Source: Rhodobiaceae bacterium (GTDB taxonomy: Bacteria > Pseudomonadota > Alphaproteobacteria > Rhizobiales > Tepidamorphaceae). From it: DNA of 64,000 nucleotides. Within the stretch, counting starts at the first letter, position 1, and each line of letters starts with the position of its first letter. The notes under the pieces were generated by a model, which did no database searches, had not been told where the DNA came from, and was given only the letters and a program-made list of their open reading frames with translations. Positions 56,474-64,000 of the stretch are shown piece by piece. The translations under genes were made by a program, and so were the position numbers. The stretch covers positions 119,171-183,170 of the forward strand of contig JACKJK010000010.1 of the NCBI GenBank assembly GCA_020637985.1, given 5' to 3'.

Positions 56474-57343
56474 TCACTTGCCGGCGCGCGCCAGGATGCG
56501 TTCAGCGAGGCGCAGGTGCGGTCGGTCGAACATCTTCCCGTCGATGGCGACGACGCCGACGTGCGGGTCGGCGGCAAACGCCGCCACCACGGCCTGCGCC
56601 TTTTCGATTTCCTCAACCGACGGCGTGAAGACCTCATTGATGACGGGTACCTGGGCCGGGTGGATCGCCATCTTGGCGGTAAAGCCGTCGCGGCGGGCGG
56701 CCTCGCACTCGTTCCTCAGATCGTCGAGGTCGCGGAAGTCCACGTGCACGGTGTCGATTGCCGGTATGCCCGCGTCGGCGGCGGCGAACAGCAGCATCGC
56801 GCGGGCGATGCGGAATGGTTCCGTCGCGCCGGAGCCGGGCAGGCGGTTGGTTTGCGCGCCGATGTCGGCGGACAGGTCCTCGGCACCCCATGTGAGTCCC
56901 TTGAGGCGGGGGCTGCAGCCGCGGTAGGTGCCCAGCGTGAACATGCCACGGGCCGTCTCGGTGGCAATCGCGTGGATGGCGGTCGCGCCATCGTCGATGC
57001 CGGCCTCGGCCTCCGCGACCGACATCATGGCGTGCAGTTCCTGCACGCTGGCGCCGCCTTCTGCCTTGGGCAGCAAGAGCCCGGCGGGACGCGCCGCCAT
57101 GACGGCTGCGACGTCGCCGTCCGTCAGCGCGGTGTCGAGCGCATTGATGCGCACCAACAGGACAGGGCAACCGGGCTTGCCGGCATTGTCGCGCAGGAAG
57201 GCGGCGGTCGTCTCGCGGGCGCCTTGCTTGGCGGCAGGGGCAACGGAATCCTCGAGGTCGAGGATCAGGGCGTCGGCGCCGGAACCAAGCGCCTTTTCCA
57301 TCTTGCGCGGGCTGTCGCCCGGCACGAACAGCATCGAGCGCAT
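56474..57343 (-). CDS. HpcH/HpaI-family CitE-like lyase
   Basis: A 289-residue CitE-like member of the HpcH/HpaI aldolase superfamily. The start RSMLFVPGDSPRKMEKAL and DLEDSVAP are typical, with metal-ligand glutamates expected in ATETARGMF and in the GAEDLSADIG segment. These enzymes cleave malyl-CoA-like thioesters. A MaoC hydratase gene lies directly upstream with a four-base gap, so lyase and hydratase probably act on one pathway, such as C4/C5 acyl-CoA conversion. Confidence 0.9.
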   Translation of the reverse strand: MRSMLFVPGDSPRKMEKALGSGADALILDLEDSVAPAAKQGARETTAAFLRDNAGKPGCPVLLVRINALDTALTDGDVAAVMAARPAGLLLPKAEGGASVQELHAMMSVAEAEAGIDDGATAIHAIATETARGMFTLGTYRGCSPRLKGLTWGAEDLSADIGAQTNRLPGSGATEPFRIARAMLLFAAADAGIPAIDTVHVDFRDLDDLRNECEAARRDGFTAKMAIHPAQVPVINEVFTPSVEEIEKAQAVVAAFAADPHVGVVAIDGKMFDRPHLRLAERILARAGK

Positions 57344-57347
57344 GGGA

Positions 57348-57803
57348 TCAGTCCTGCGGCAAGCGGCGCATGAAGGCCTGGCGCTGGCAGATCGCCACCA
57401 GTTCGCCGGTCTGCTTGTAGGCGCGGTGCTCGAAGGTGACGATGCCGGCATCCGGCCGCGACTTCGACTCGCGCTTGTCCTTGATCTCGGTTTCCGCGTT
57501 GACCGTGTCGCCATGGAACAGCGGCGCGGGGAAGCGCACGTCGGTCATGCCGAGGTTGGCGATCGTGGTGCCGAAGGTCGTATCGTTCACCGAAATGCCG
57601 ATCATCAGGCCGAGCGTGAACAGCGAATTCATCAGCGGCTGGCCCCACTCGGTCTTGGACGAGAAATCGTGGTCGATGTGCAACGGCTGCGGGTTGTGGG
57701 TGAGACAGGAGAACATGGTGTTGTCCATCTCGGTCACCGTGCGGCGCAGCTTATGGTGGATGGTCGTGCCGACCTCGAATTCCTCGAAATACATGCCGAT
57801 CAT
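57348..57803 (-). CDS. MaoC-family acyl-CoA dehydratase
   Basis: A 151-residue hot-dog-fold protein. The hydratase 2 motif is SCLTHNPQPLHIDHDFS with the active-site Asp/His pattern, and LFHGDTVNAETEI is the conserved C-terminal part. Such proteins hydrate mesaconyl- or related enoyl-CoA esters. The ATG at 57803 starts MIGMYFEEFEVG; an upstream start would add a non-conserved basic leader. It is coupled to the CitE-like gene. Confidence 0.9.
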   Translation of the reverse strand: MIGMYFEEFEVGTTIHHKLRRTVTEMDNTMFSCLTHNPQPLHIDHDFSSKTEWGQPLMNSLFTLGLMIGISVNDTTFGTTIANLGMTDVRFPAPLFHGDTVNAETEIKDKRESKSRPDAGIVTFEHRAYKQTGELVAICQRQAFMRRLPQD

Positions 57804-57957
57804 GCAATCGTCCTCCCATCGTGCGCGGCGCGTCCGGCGCGGCGTCGTTAACCACTCGTTTACCATAACGGGCCAAGGTGCGAAGCATGCAAGAGCCCGT
57901 GGCCGGCAGGAGCCGGATATCCCCTGAAAGGGGCCACCTCATTAACCGGGACCGGGC

Positions 57958-59070
57958 ATGAAGGTTGCCGTCCAGCAGACGATGAAGGATCGCGTCATGT
58001 CGGCGCTCGCCAACGCGAGCGCGCGCACCGGCATCGACTTCGACTATCTCGTCAAAACGGCGGCGCGCGAGAGCGCCTTCAATCCCGACGCGAAGGCGCC
58101 GACTTCCAGCGCCACCGGGCTGTTCCAGTTCATCGACAGCACCTGGCTTGGCGTGATTCGCGAGAACGGGACACGTTTCGGTCTCGACGAGGAGGCCGCT
58201 GCGATCGAGCCGGCCGGGCGCGGGCGGTTCCGCGTCGAAGATCCGCAGATGCGCAGCCACATCCTCGCCCTTCGCAACGACCCGGAAGTGTCCGCCCTGA
58301 TGGCTGGCGCCTTTACCGAGGACAACGCGGACTACCTGCGCCAGGCGATCGGGCGCGATGCAAGCGAAGGCGAACTCTATATCGCGCATTTCCTCGGTGC
58401 GGGCGGCGCGGCGCAGATGATTAGACTAGCCGAGAGCGACCCTGGCGCGAGGGCCGCGGACCACTTCCCCGCCGCCGCGAAAGCCAACAAGCCGATCTTC
58501 TACAAGCGTGGCGTGGCGCGCAGCGTCGGCGACGTCTACCAGAAGCTGGTGGCGAAGCACGAGCATATGGCCACGCCCGTGACGAGGGCTGAGGCCGGGG
58601 CCTCCAGTCCGCGGGTATTCAGTGTTCCCGGATCGACTGCGAACGTCCCCGCACTCAGTGCATCGACGCCTGTGCGTGGTGACGGCGGGGCTTTTCGCGG
58701 GCTGTTCACGTCAGGAGCGCCACGGGCGCTCGGGCCCGGCGCCCAGGGTGGCCTCGATGCGCTGTCGCTGTTCACGACACCGGGCGGGCAAGTGACCGGC
58801 TTCGCGCCTGTCCAGCCGCCGGCTGGCGGGGAGGCGTTCTCGGCGATCGACGCGCCGGCCGCCGGCACGGCACCGGATTCCGAACGGCGTGTGCGGCTGC
58901 GCGGTGCTGGCGATGCTGCCGCCATCGAACGCGCGCGCCACGTGCCGGTTCCGCCATCGCATACGGCAAGCGTGGCTCCCGGCGCGGGGACTGCCGGAGA
59001 GGCGCGCGGCCTCGGCCGCTTCATCAAGGGGATTGCGTCGCTTTTCGGCCTTGCCGGCCGGCAAGGCTGA
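57958..59070 (+). CDS. Lytic transglycosylase-like protein with long disordered tail
   Basis: A 370-residue protein. Residues 15-190 resemble a transglycosylase SLT domain: Glu38 in AARESAFNPDA is the probable catalytic acid and SATGLFQFIDSTWL follows. The C-terminal 170 residues are low in complexity (Gly/Ala/Pro/Ser). No classic signal peptide is visible, so export may use another route or the protein may be cytoplasmic. It probably cuts peptidoglycan. Confidence 0.87.
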   Translation: MKVAVQQTMKDRVMSALANASARTGIDFDYLVKTAARESAFNPDAKAPTSSATGLFQFIDSTWLGVIRENGTRFGLDEEAAAIEPAGRGRFRVEDPQMRSHILALRNDPEVSALMAGAFTEDNADYLRQAIGRDASEGELYIAHFLGAGGAAQMIRLAESDPGARAADHFPAAAKANKPIFYKRGVARSVGDVYQKLVAKHEHMATPVTRAEAGASSPRVFSVPGSTANVPALSASTPVRGDGGAFRGLFTSGAPRALGPGAQGGLDALSLFTTPGGQVTGFAPVQPPAGGEAFSAIDAPAAGTAPDSERRVRLRGAGDAAAIERARHVPVPPSHTASVAPGAGTAGEARGLGRFIKGIASLFGLAGRQG

Positions 59071-59200
59071 CGGCTGGCAACCCGCATCCTTAACGCTCCA
59101 CGAATTTTCATGGTGAACCCTTCCTTAAGGGCTTGGCTGCATCATCGGGAAGTCGCCGGTGCGTTGGCCGGCATGTTCGGATGATGAGTGCGGTTGGCCC

Positions 59201-60343
59201 ATGTATGTGCGTCGTTTTCTCGCCCGCCTCGAGCAGGGCAATGCTGCTGAGCGGGCAGAGGTCGTCAGCGCCCTGGCGGGGCTTTTCTGCGAGCAGGAAC
59301 TGGATGGCGATAAGCGCCGGCAGGTGACGACGGCGATGTTTGCCGTTCTCGACGATCCCGCCGTGCGCGTCCGCAAGGCGCTGGCCGAAGGGCTTGCCGA
59401 TGCGTTGCACGCACCTCCCGCGATCCTCCAGGCGCTCTGCGACGATGTCTGCGAGGTTGCGGCGCCGGTCCTGGCGCGCAGTCCGGCGCTCAGCGAGGGC
59501 TGGCTTGTCGACATGTGCGGGGCAGGCAGCGAAAGCCATCGCGTCGCGATCGCCCGGCGCACCCGCATCGGTGTGCCATTGGCCGCGGCGCTCGCCGAGA
59601 TCGGCGGCGTTCCCTCGTGCCTGACGCTGCTTGCCAACGCCGGCGCCAGCGTGGCGCGTTCCTCGCTGGCGCGCATGGTGGAGCGTCACCGCGGCGATGC
59701 GCGGCTGCGAAGCGCGCTGCTGGCGCGCGACGACCTGTCGCCGACGCTGCGGCATCGGTTGGTCGGGGGGCTGTCGGAAGCGCTGAGCGCGATGCTGGCC
59801 GACAAGGGATGGCTGCCTGGAGAGCGGGCGGAGCGCCTGATGAGTGACGTTGAGGAACGCGCAACCCTCGATGTTGCCGATGGATGCGAGGCGGCGAACG
59901 CCCGCGAACTCGCGCGTGTGCTCCATGTTGACGGCAAGCTGACCGTGACGCTGCTGTTGCGCGCGCTTGTGCGCGCCCAGCTGGCGTTTTTCGAAGCCGC
60001 GATGGCCGAGCTCACCGGGGCGCCGGCCAAGCGCGTCGCGGCGCTGCTTTCGGATCGGTCCGGTTCCGGATTCCGTTCCCTGTACCGCAAGACGCGTCTG
60101 CCTGCCGATGGCGCGGGGGCTATTTGGGCGGCACTCGACGTGCTGTTCGAGATGGGCCCCATCGGTTCGCATGGCGAACGGCTGACGGCCGGAAGGCGAA
60201 TGGTGGAGCGCGTGCTGTCGCGCTACGAAGCGGTCTGCGGCGGGGAGGTCGATGCCTTCTACGCGTTGCTGACGCGACTTGCCGCCGACGAGGCGCGAGA
60301 GGCGGCGCGGGCGGACTCCGGCGGCTACTTCAAGGCCGCATGA
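59201..60343 (+). CDS. DUF2336-domain protein
   Basis: A 380-residue helical-repeat protein of the DUF2336 family, frequent in alphaproteobacteria. The N-terminal RRFLARLEQGNAAERAEVVSALAGLF and ARVRKALAEGLAD-like repeats suggest a HEAT-type array. Function unknown. The ATG at 59201 is chosen over an upstream ATG at 59159 because it gives a normal start. It is convergent with the Hpt gene, 69 bp away. Confidence 0.86.
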   Translation: MYVRRFLARLEQGNAAERAEVVSALAGLFCEQELDGDKRRQVTTAMFAVLDDPAVRVRKALAEGLADALHAPPAILQALCDDVCEVAAPVLARSPALSEGWLVDMCGAGSESHRVAIARRTRIGVPLAAALAEIGGVPSCLTLLANAGASVARSSLARMVERHRGDARLRSALLARDDLSPTLRHRLVGGLSEALSAMLADKGWLPGERAERLMSDVEERATLDVADGCEAANARELARVLHVDGKLTVTLLLRALVRAQLAFFEAAMAELTGAPAKRVAALLSDRSGSGFRSLYRKTRLPADGAGAIWAALDVLFEMGPIGSHGERLTAGRRMVERVLSRYEAVCGGEVDAFYALLTRLAADEAREAARADSGGYFKAA

Positions 60344-60412
60344 CCGGGCGGATGCACGCCTGCGGACGCCGGTTTCACGGACCTCGATAGGAATTTCCGC
60401 GCCGAGGCAGGA

Positions 60413-60988
60413 TCAGGCAGCGTCGGTTTCGGCGGATGAGCCGATGTCGTTGTCCAGCGCGCCGTGGGCTTCCAGAAGCTGACCGCTTGCCTCGCGCAGA
60501 CAGTTTGCGAGCGCGATTGCCGTCTTGTTGTCATCGCCGCGGGCATCTTCGCGGATCATCGCGTTGATGGCCTGGATGTGTCCGTCGACGAGCCCGGGAG
60601 ATATCTCCAGGTTCGGCGGTAGCATCGACAGGAGGTCTGCGAGACTGCCCGCGACCTGACCTACCAGCGGGAAACCCAGGGTGGCCGCTTCGCCGCGCAG
60701 GTCGTGGGCGGCGCGGAAGAAGGCGTCTCGCGCCTCGCCCTTCATGTCTTCGGCAACGGCAGCGGCATGAGCGTCGCGCAGCGTGTCGATCTCCTCGCCC
60801 ATCCACATGCCGAACGACACCGAAAGCTTGTCGAGCGCCTTTTCCGCTCGCTGGATCGCGTCCATGTCGATCTGCGGACCGCCCTTCCTGCCGTCGTCGG
60901 TCACGACGTGCCTGAGCGTCTTCGCCGGCAGGACAACCTCGACTTCTTCCTCTGCGCGCTTGTCGGCGGGTGGAGATTTCCTCGTCAT
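60413..60988 (-). CDS. Hpt-domain phosphotransfer protein
   Basis: A 191-residue protein with an Hpt domain (about residues 50-150); the phospho-acceptor is His95 in FFRAAHDLRGEAATLGF. Its N-terminal region carries QIDMDAIQRAEKALD (39-53), close to the repeated NQIDFDAID unit in the tail of the coupled response regulator. Its ATG overlaps the regulator's stop by four bases. It probably passes phosphate to or from that regulator; the kinase is not in the window. Confidence 0.88.
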   Translation of the reverse strand: MTRKSPPADKRAEEEVEVVLPAKTLRHVVTDDGRKGGPQIDMDAIQRAEKALDKLSVSFGMWMGEEIDTLRDAHAAAVAEDMKGEARDAFFRAAHDLRGEAATLGFPLVGQVAGSLADLLSMLPPNLEISPGLVDGHIQAINAMIREDARGDDNKTAIALANCLREASGQLLEAHGALDNDIGSSAETDAA

Positions 60989-61713
60989 ACGGCCACCCGT
61001 TCTTGTTCTTCTTCCTGGCCGCCGGCGTCGATCGCATCGAAGTCGATCTGGTTGGTGTCCTGGTCGCCGGCATCGATCGCATCGAAGTCGATCTGGTTGG
61101 TGTCTTCCCCGCCGGCGTCGATCGCGTCGAAGTCGATCTGGTTGGTGTCCTGGTCGCCGGCATCGATCGCATCGAAATCGATCTGGTTCATGTCCGGCTG
61201 CTCGTCTTCGATGTCGATCAGCGCGCGTTTCTCGCGGCGCTCGGGCCCCTTGTAGAGCGGGTTGGCAAACCGGCGGCGGTCGGGGCCGAAATAGGTCGTC
61301 GTCTTCACGAAAGGACGTGGATGCGCGATGACGCTGTACAGGCGCAGGTATAGCGAACGCGCCGAGATCGGCTTGCAGAGGAATTCGTGCACGCCGGCGT
61401 CGCGCGCCTGCATGACGCGGCGTTTCTCGGCGTGTCCGGTCAGCATGATGATCGGCACGAACGGATTGTTGCTCGAATCCGGCCGGCGGATCATCTGGAC
61501 GAGCTCCAGACCGTCGATGATCGGCATGACCCAGTCGGTGATGATGATGTCCGGGCTGTTCTGCTCGAAGGCCTCGAGCGCGGATGCACCGTCCTCGGCT
61601 TCCTGAACCTGGCGTACGCCGAACGCCATCAGCAGCGCGCGCACGATCTTGCGCATGTGCATGTTGTCGTCGACGACAAGCACCGACACCTGACTGAAGT
61701 CGATCTTTTCCAT
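60985..61713 (-). CDS. Receiver-domain response regulator with four acidic C-terminal repeats
   Basis: A 242-residue protein. Residues 8-130 are a CheY-like receiver with Asp15, Asp16 and Asp60 (ITDWVMP), Thr in LTGHAEKRRV and Lys in LCKPIS. A linker (PDRRRFANPLYKGPERREKR) leads to four copies of NQIDFDAIDAG[D/G][Q/E]DT (about residues 171-235). There is no DNA-binding output domain. It is coupled to the Hpt gene, so output is likely by protein contact. The tail repeats are unusual. Confidence 0.9.
   Translation of the reverse strand: MEKIDFSQVSVLVVDDNMHMRKIVRALLMAFGVRQVQEAEDGASALEAFEQNSPDIIITDWVMPIIDGLELVQMIRRPDSSNNPFVPIIMLTGHAEKRRVMQARDAGVHEFLCKPISARSLYLRLYSVIAHPRPFVKTTTYFGPDRRRFANPLYKGPERREKRALIDIEDEQPDMNQIDFDAIDAGDQDTNQIDFDAIDAGGEDTNQIDFDAIDAGDQDTNQIDFDAIDAGGQEEEQERVAV
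61021..61200. repeat. Four tandem 45-bp repeats inside the response regulator gene
   Basis: Units at 61021-61065, 61066-61110, 61111-61155 and 61156-61200. The first three differ at a few bases, mainly in the final six to seven positions; the last diverges over its final ten bases. Each encodes one 15-residue acidic repeat on the minus strand, in frame. Confidence 0.95.
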
Positions 61714-61863
61714 GGTCGGCCCGACGCGATTTCCATGGCGATGTGCATCGGGGCGCTTGCCCGAGGGAGTGCACACGGCGTGACTTTCCCGAAAGCCTAC
61801 GGCGATCAGATGAACAAAGGGTTTGCGGGCGGGCCGGAATGGCCGCCGGGCGCTGGCGCGCGT

Positions 61864-62658
61864 TCAGTAGCCGAACTGTTCGTTGAGGATGCGTTCGTCG
61901 AGGCTGTGGCCGGGATCGAACAGCATCAGCGCCGTGGATGTCTCTTCCTCGGCGATCTCGACGCGGACGACGTCGCGGATCTCGCGGTGGTCGGCAACGG
62001 CGGAAACGGGGCGTTTGCCGGCTTCCAGCACGTCGATGGCGATCTGCGCGTTGCCCGGCAGCAGGGCGCCGCGCCAGCGGCGCGGGCGGAATGGCGAGAT
62101 CGGCGTCAGCGCGAGCAGGCGGGCCTCGATCGGGATGATCGGGCCGTGGGCGGAAAGATTGTAGGCGGTAGAACCCGCCGGTGTCGCGACGAGGACGCCG
62201 TCGCAGATCAGCTCCTCGAGCCGGATCTTGGTATCGATGGAGATGCGCAGCTTCGCAGCCTGGAAGGATTGGCGCAGCAGGGAGACCTCGTTGATGGCGA
62301 GCGCGTCATGGTGCGACCCGTCCTTGCCGGTGGCATGCATGCGCAGGGGATGGATTTCGGCCGTCTCGGCGGCCTGGAGCCGGGCCGGCAGGTCGGCCTC
62401 GGAATATTCGTTCATGAGAAAGCCGACCGAGCCGCGGTTCATGCCGTAGATCGGCTTGCCGGTGTTCATGAACCTGTGCAGGCACTGCAGCATCAGGCCG
62501 TCGCCTCCGAGCGCGACGATGACGTCGGCATTCTCCGGCTGCGTGGTCTGGTATTGCGAGGCAAGGCTAGCGCTCGCCGCCTGCGCCTCCTCGGTCTCGC
62601 TGGCGACCAGCGCGATCGTGCGCCGTTCGGCTCTCGTTGTCGCTGCGGCTGCGCTCAC
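61864..62658 (-). CDS. nadK: NAD kinase
   Basis: A 264-residue ATP-NAD kinase making NADP. The GGDGLMLQCLHRF motif (about residues 51-63), NRGSVGFLMNEY and ATPAGSTAYNLSAHGPI are the catalytic signature. Length and motif set are normal for alphaproteobacteria. It lies 151 bp from the response regulator gene and is followed, on the minus strand side, by no close partner. Confidence 0.95.
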   Translation of the reverse strand: MSAAAATTRAERRTIALVASETEEAQAASASLASQYQTTQPENADVIVALGGDGLMLQCLHRFMNTGKPIYGMNRGSVGFLMNEYSEADLPARLQAAETAEIHPLRMHATGKDGSHHDALAINEVSLLRQSFQAAKLRISIDTKIRLEELICDGVLVATPAGSTAYNLSAHGPIIPIEARLLALTPISPFRPRRWRGALLPGNAQIAIDVLEAGKRPVSAVADHREIRDVVRVEIAEEETSTALMLFDPGHSLDERILNEQFGY

Positions 62659-62752
62659 CCGTTCCCCCGGTGCCTGGTTGCTTGCAAGGCGGCGGCACTA
62701 TATCGGCGTGACGCCGCCTTGCGAAGGGCACGTTTTGGCGGGGCGCGAAAGG

Positions 62753-64000
62753 CTATTCCCCACCCAGCTTCATCGAGATGCCGGCATAGGCCGCGATGCC
62801 CTGGGCTTCGTAGGACCAGACCTCCTCGTAGTGCTGATCGAGCAGGTTCTCGACACGCACGAAGGCCTCGGCATGATCGCTGAAGCGATAGGCGGCGCGG
62901 GCGTTGACCAGCACGTAGTCCTCAAGCGTGATCGTCTGGAAGGTGGAGAAATCCTGATCGCGCATGTCGGCGTTGAAGATCGCGCTGAGCGTCACGGTCG
63001 CGCGGTCCTCGTGGAAGCGGGCCGTGGCGTCGACGCGCCCGGAGTGGCGCGCCCGGCGCAACTCGACGGCGCCGTTGCCATCGGTGGAATCGACGTAGGT
63101 ATAGGCCGCCGACAGGTCGAGCCAATCGGCCGGGCGCCACAGGGCACTGATCTCGACACCGCGGCGGTGGCTCTTTGCGCTGGCGTTGGTGACCGTGACC
63201 ACCGGAAAACCTGAGAAATCGTTGGTGATCTCGTCCTCGAGCGTGCTCTCGAAATAGGTCAGGTCGACCACGAAGGCGCCGTTGGAAAACGACTTCTCGA
63301 TGCCGATGTCCCAGCCGAAGGAGGATTCCGGCGTCAGGTTCGGGTTGCCGAGGAAGGTCGCGGGGTTGAAGCCGAACTGCTCGATCATGGTCGGGTTCGT
63401 CACCGCGGTGCCGACGCTTGCGTGCAGCCGCGCCGCGTGCTCGTCGAGCCGGTATGAGCTTGCCAGCCGATAGGTGGTGGCGTCCTCGAAGGAATCGTTG
63501 ATGTCGTGGCGCAGCGCCGCCGAGATGGCGATACGGTCGAGCAGATCGACCTGGTATTCGGCGGCAAACGACAGCGTCTCGCGTTCCTTGCGTGCCAGCT
63601 GTGCCGCGTTGGCCGTGGACTGCGTGTTGCGGAAGCTTTCGGTGCGGTGGCGAACGTAGCCGGTCAGCGCATGGTGGGCACCCAGCAGGTCAGGCGTGTC
63701 GTGGCGCAGCGTGGTCTTGTAGAAGGCGTCGAAGCGGTCTTCGCGCGTGCCACTGTCGAGGTAGGACGGCGTGAAGCCTTCCGATTCGATGTCGGAGTAG
63801 ATGATGCCGCCCTCATGCGACCATTTTCCGTCGAGCAGGCTGCCATTGGCAACGAGACGGCCGTGGAACTCGCTCTGGCCGGAGAAGCCGGCACTGTCGA
63901 TCACGTAGTCGAACGGCTGGTCGTCGAGGTCGGTTCGCTTGTCGATGTAGCGGATGTTCGCGGCAATGCCGAAATTGTCGGAGACGTCGAAACCGCCCTT
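62753..64000 (-). CDS. TonB-dependent receptor, BtuB-like, 5' part cut by window edge
   Basis: The last 415 residues of an outer-membrane beta-barrel receptor; the frame runs open to base 64000, so the plug and signal peptide are outside. The strands (GWDIGIEKSFSNGAFVVDLTYF, AAYTYVDSTDG) and the end ENLLDQHYEEVWSYEAQGIAAYAGISMKLG match BtuB-type receptors for vitamin B12. Ligand assignment is by resemblance only; no B12 gene is visible in the window. Confidence 0.88.
   Translation of the reverse strand, partial: KGGFDVSDNFGIAANIRYIDKRTDLDDQPFDYVIDSAGFSGQSEFHGRLVANGSLLDGKWSHEGGIIYSDIESEGFTPSYLDSGTREDRFDAFYKTTLRHDTPDLLGAHHALTGYVRHRTESFRNTQSTANAAQLARKERETLSFAAEYQVDLLDRIAISAALRHDINDSFEDATTYRLASSYRLDEHAARLHASVGTAVTNPTMIEQFGFNPATFLGNPNLTPESSFGWDIGIEKSFSNGAFVVDLTYFESTLEDEITNDFSGFPVVTVTNASAKSHRRGVEISALWRPADWLDLSAAYTYVDSTDGNGAVELRRARHSGRVDATARFHEDRATVTLSAIFNADMRDQDFSTFQTITLEDYVLVNARAAYRFSDHAEAFVRVENLLDQHYEEVWSYEAQGIAAYAGISMKLGGE

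Noticed and set aside
57958..59070. Flagellar muramidase
   Set aside because: No flagellar gene lies nearby and the sequence supports only a general transglycosylase-like domain.
61021..61200. 45-bp tandem repeats as a CRISPR or intergenic satellite
   Set aside because: The units are head to tail without spacers and lie in frame inside the response regulator gene.
62753..64000. B12 riboswitch upstream of the BtuB-like receptor
   Set aside because: The 5' end of the gene and its leader are outside the window, so nothing can be seen.

Overview
The window is a GC-rich (roughly two-thirds G+C by eye), gene-dense stretch of an alphaproteobacterial chromosome, most likely from the Hyphomicrobiales (Rhizobiales). 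Support comes from family-typical genes (usg, a DUF6867-type protein beside livF, a DUF2259 secreted protein, zf-CHCC protein, BTLCP peptidase, DUF2336 protein) and from the order folE-hisI / Fe-S scaffold-yidD-thrS. I cannot name the genus. No transposase, integrase, phage gene, CRISPR array or rRNA was seen. The only RNA gene is tRNA-Leu(UAA). Both window edges cut a gene: a crotonase on the left and a TonB-dependent receptor on the right.

Left part (1-15 kb): fatty-acid and small-molecule genes (crotonase, DMT exporter, tautomerase divergent from a LysR regulator), purB coupled to a small hydrolase, a DUF2259 secreted protein, a D-amino-acid dehydrogenase-like flavoprotein and a P1 peptidase. 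A complete branched-chain-amino-acid-type ABC importer follows on the minus strand (livH-livM-livG-livF, a small membrane protein, then livK). Its LivG carries an unusual C-terminal helix-hairpin-helix extension. A stand-alone BLUF photoreceptor follows.

15-25 kb: a molybdenum hydroxylase cluster on the plus strand. It has coxG, the structural genes coxS-coxL-coxM, a rho-independent terminator, and then maturation genes in overlapping order: MoxR ATPase, CoxE-type VWA protein, two XdhC proteins and a fused MoeA-like/MocA-like enzyme. The active-site motif AYRGAGR makes this a form II enzyme, so carbon monoxide is not a safe substrate assignment.

25-38 kb: usg, a beta-hydroxyacid dehydrogenase and a CueR-type regulator, then the minus-strand Anbu peptidase operon (ATP-grasp, alpha-E, transglutaminase, Anbu). 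Next come radC, map and sfsA, then cinA and gpt. A two-gene unit follows: a membrane-anchored protein of unknown C-terminal fold translationally coupled to a TIR-domain membrane protein. This pair is the best candidate in the window for an undescribed sensing or defence system. It is followed by tRNA-Leu and a short MgtE transporter.

38-51 kb: acyl-activating enzyme, FAD monooxygenase, two coupled alpha/beta hydrolases, cysE behind a long leader with regularly spaced GATTCA boxes, gamma carbonic anhydrase, BTLCP peptidase, a two-PilZ protein, a PAS_5 protein, a rhomboid protease, a CBS protein, hisI and folE. 51-64 kb: Fe-S scaffold-like protein, yidD, thrS, a secreted repeat protein, nitroreductase, flavin reductase, a CitE-like lyase/MaoC pair, a lytic transglycosylase-like protein, a DUF2336 protein, a response regulator with a four-fold 15-residue acidic tail coupled to an Hpt protein, NAD kinase and a BtuB-like receptor.
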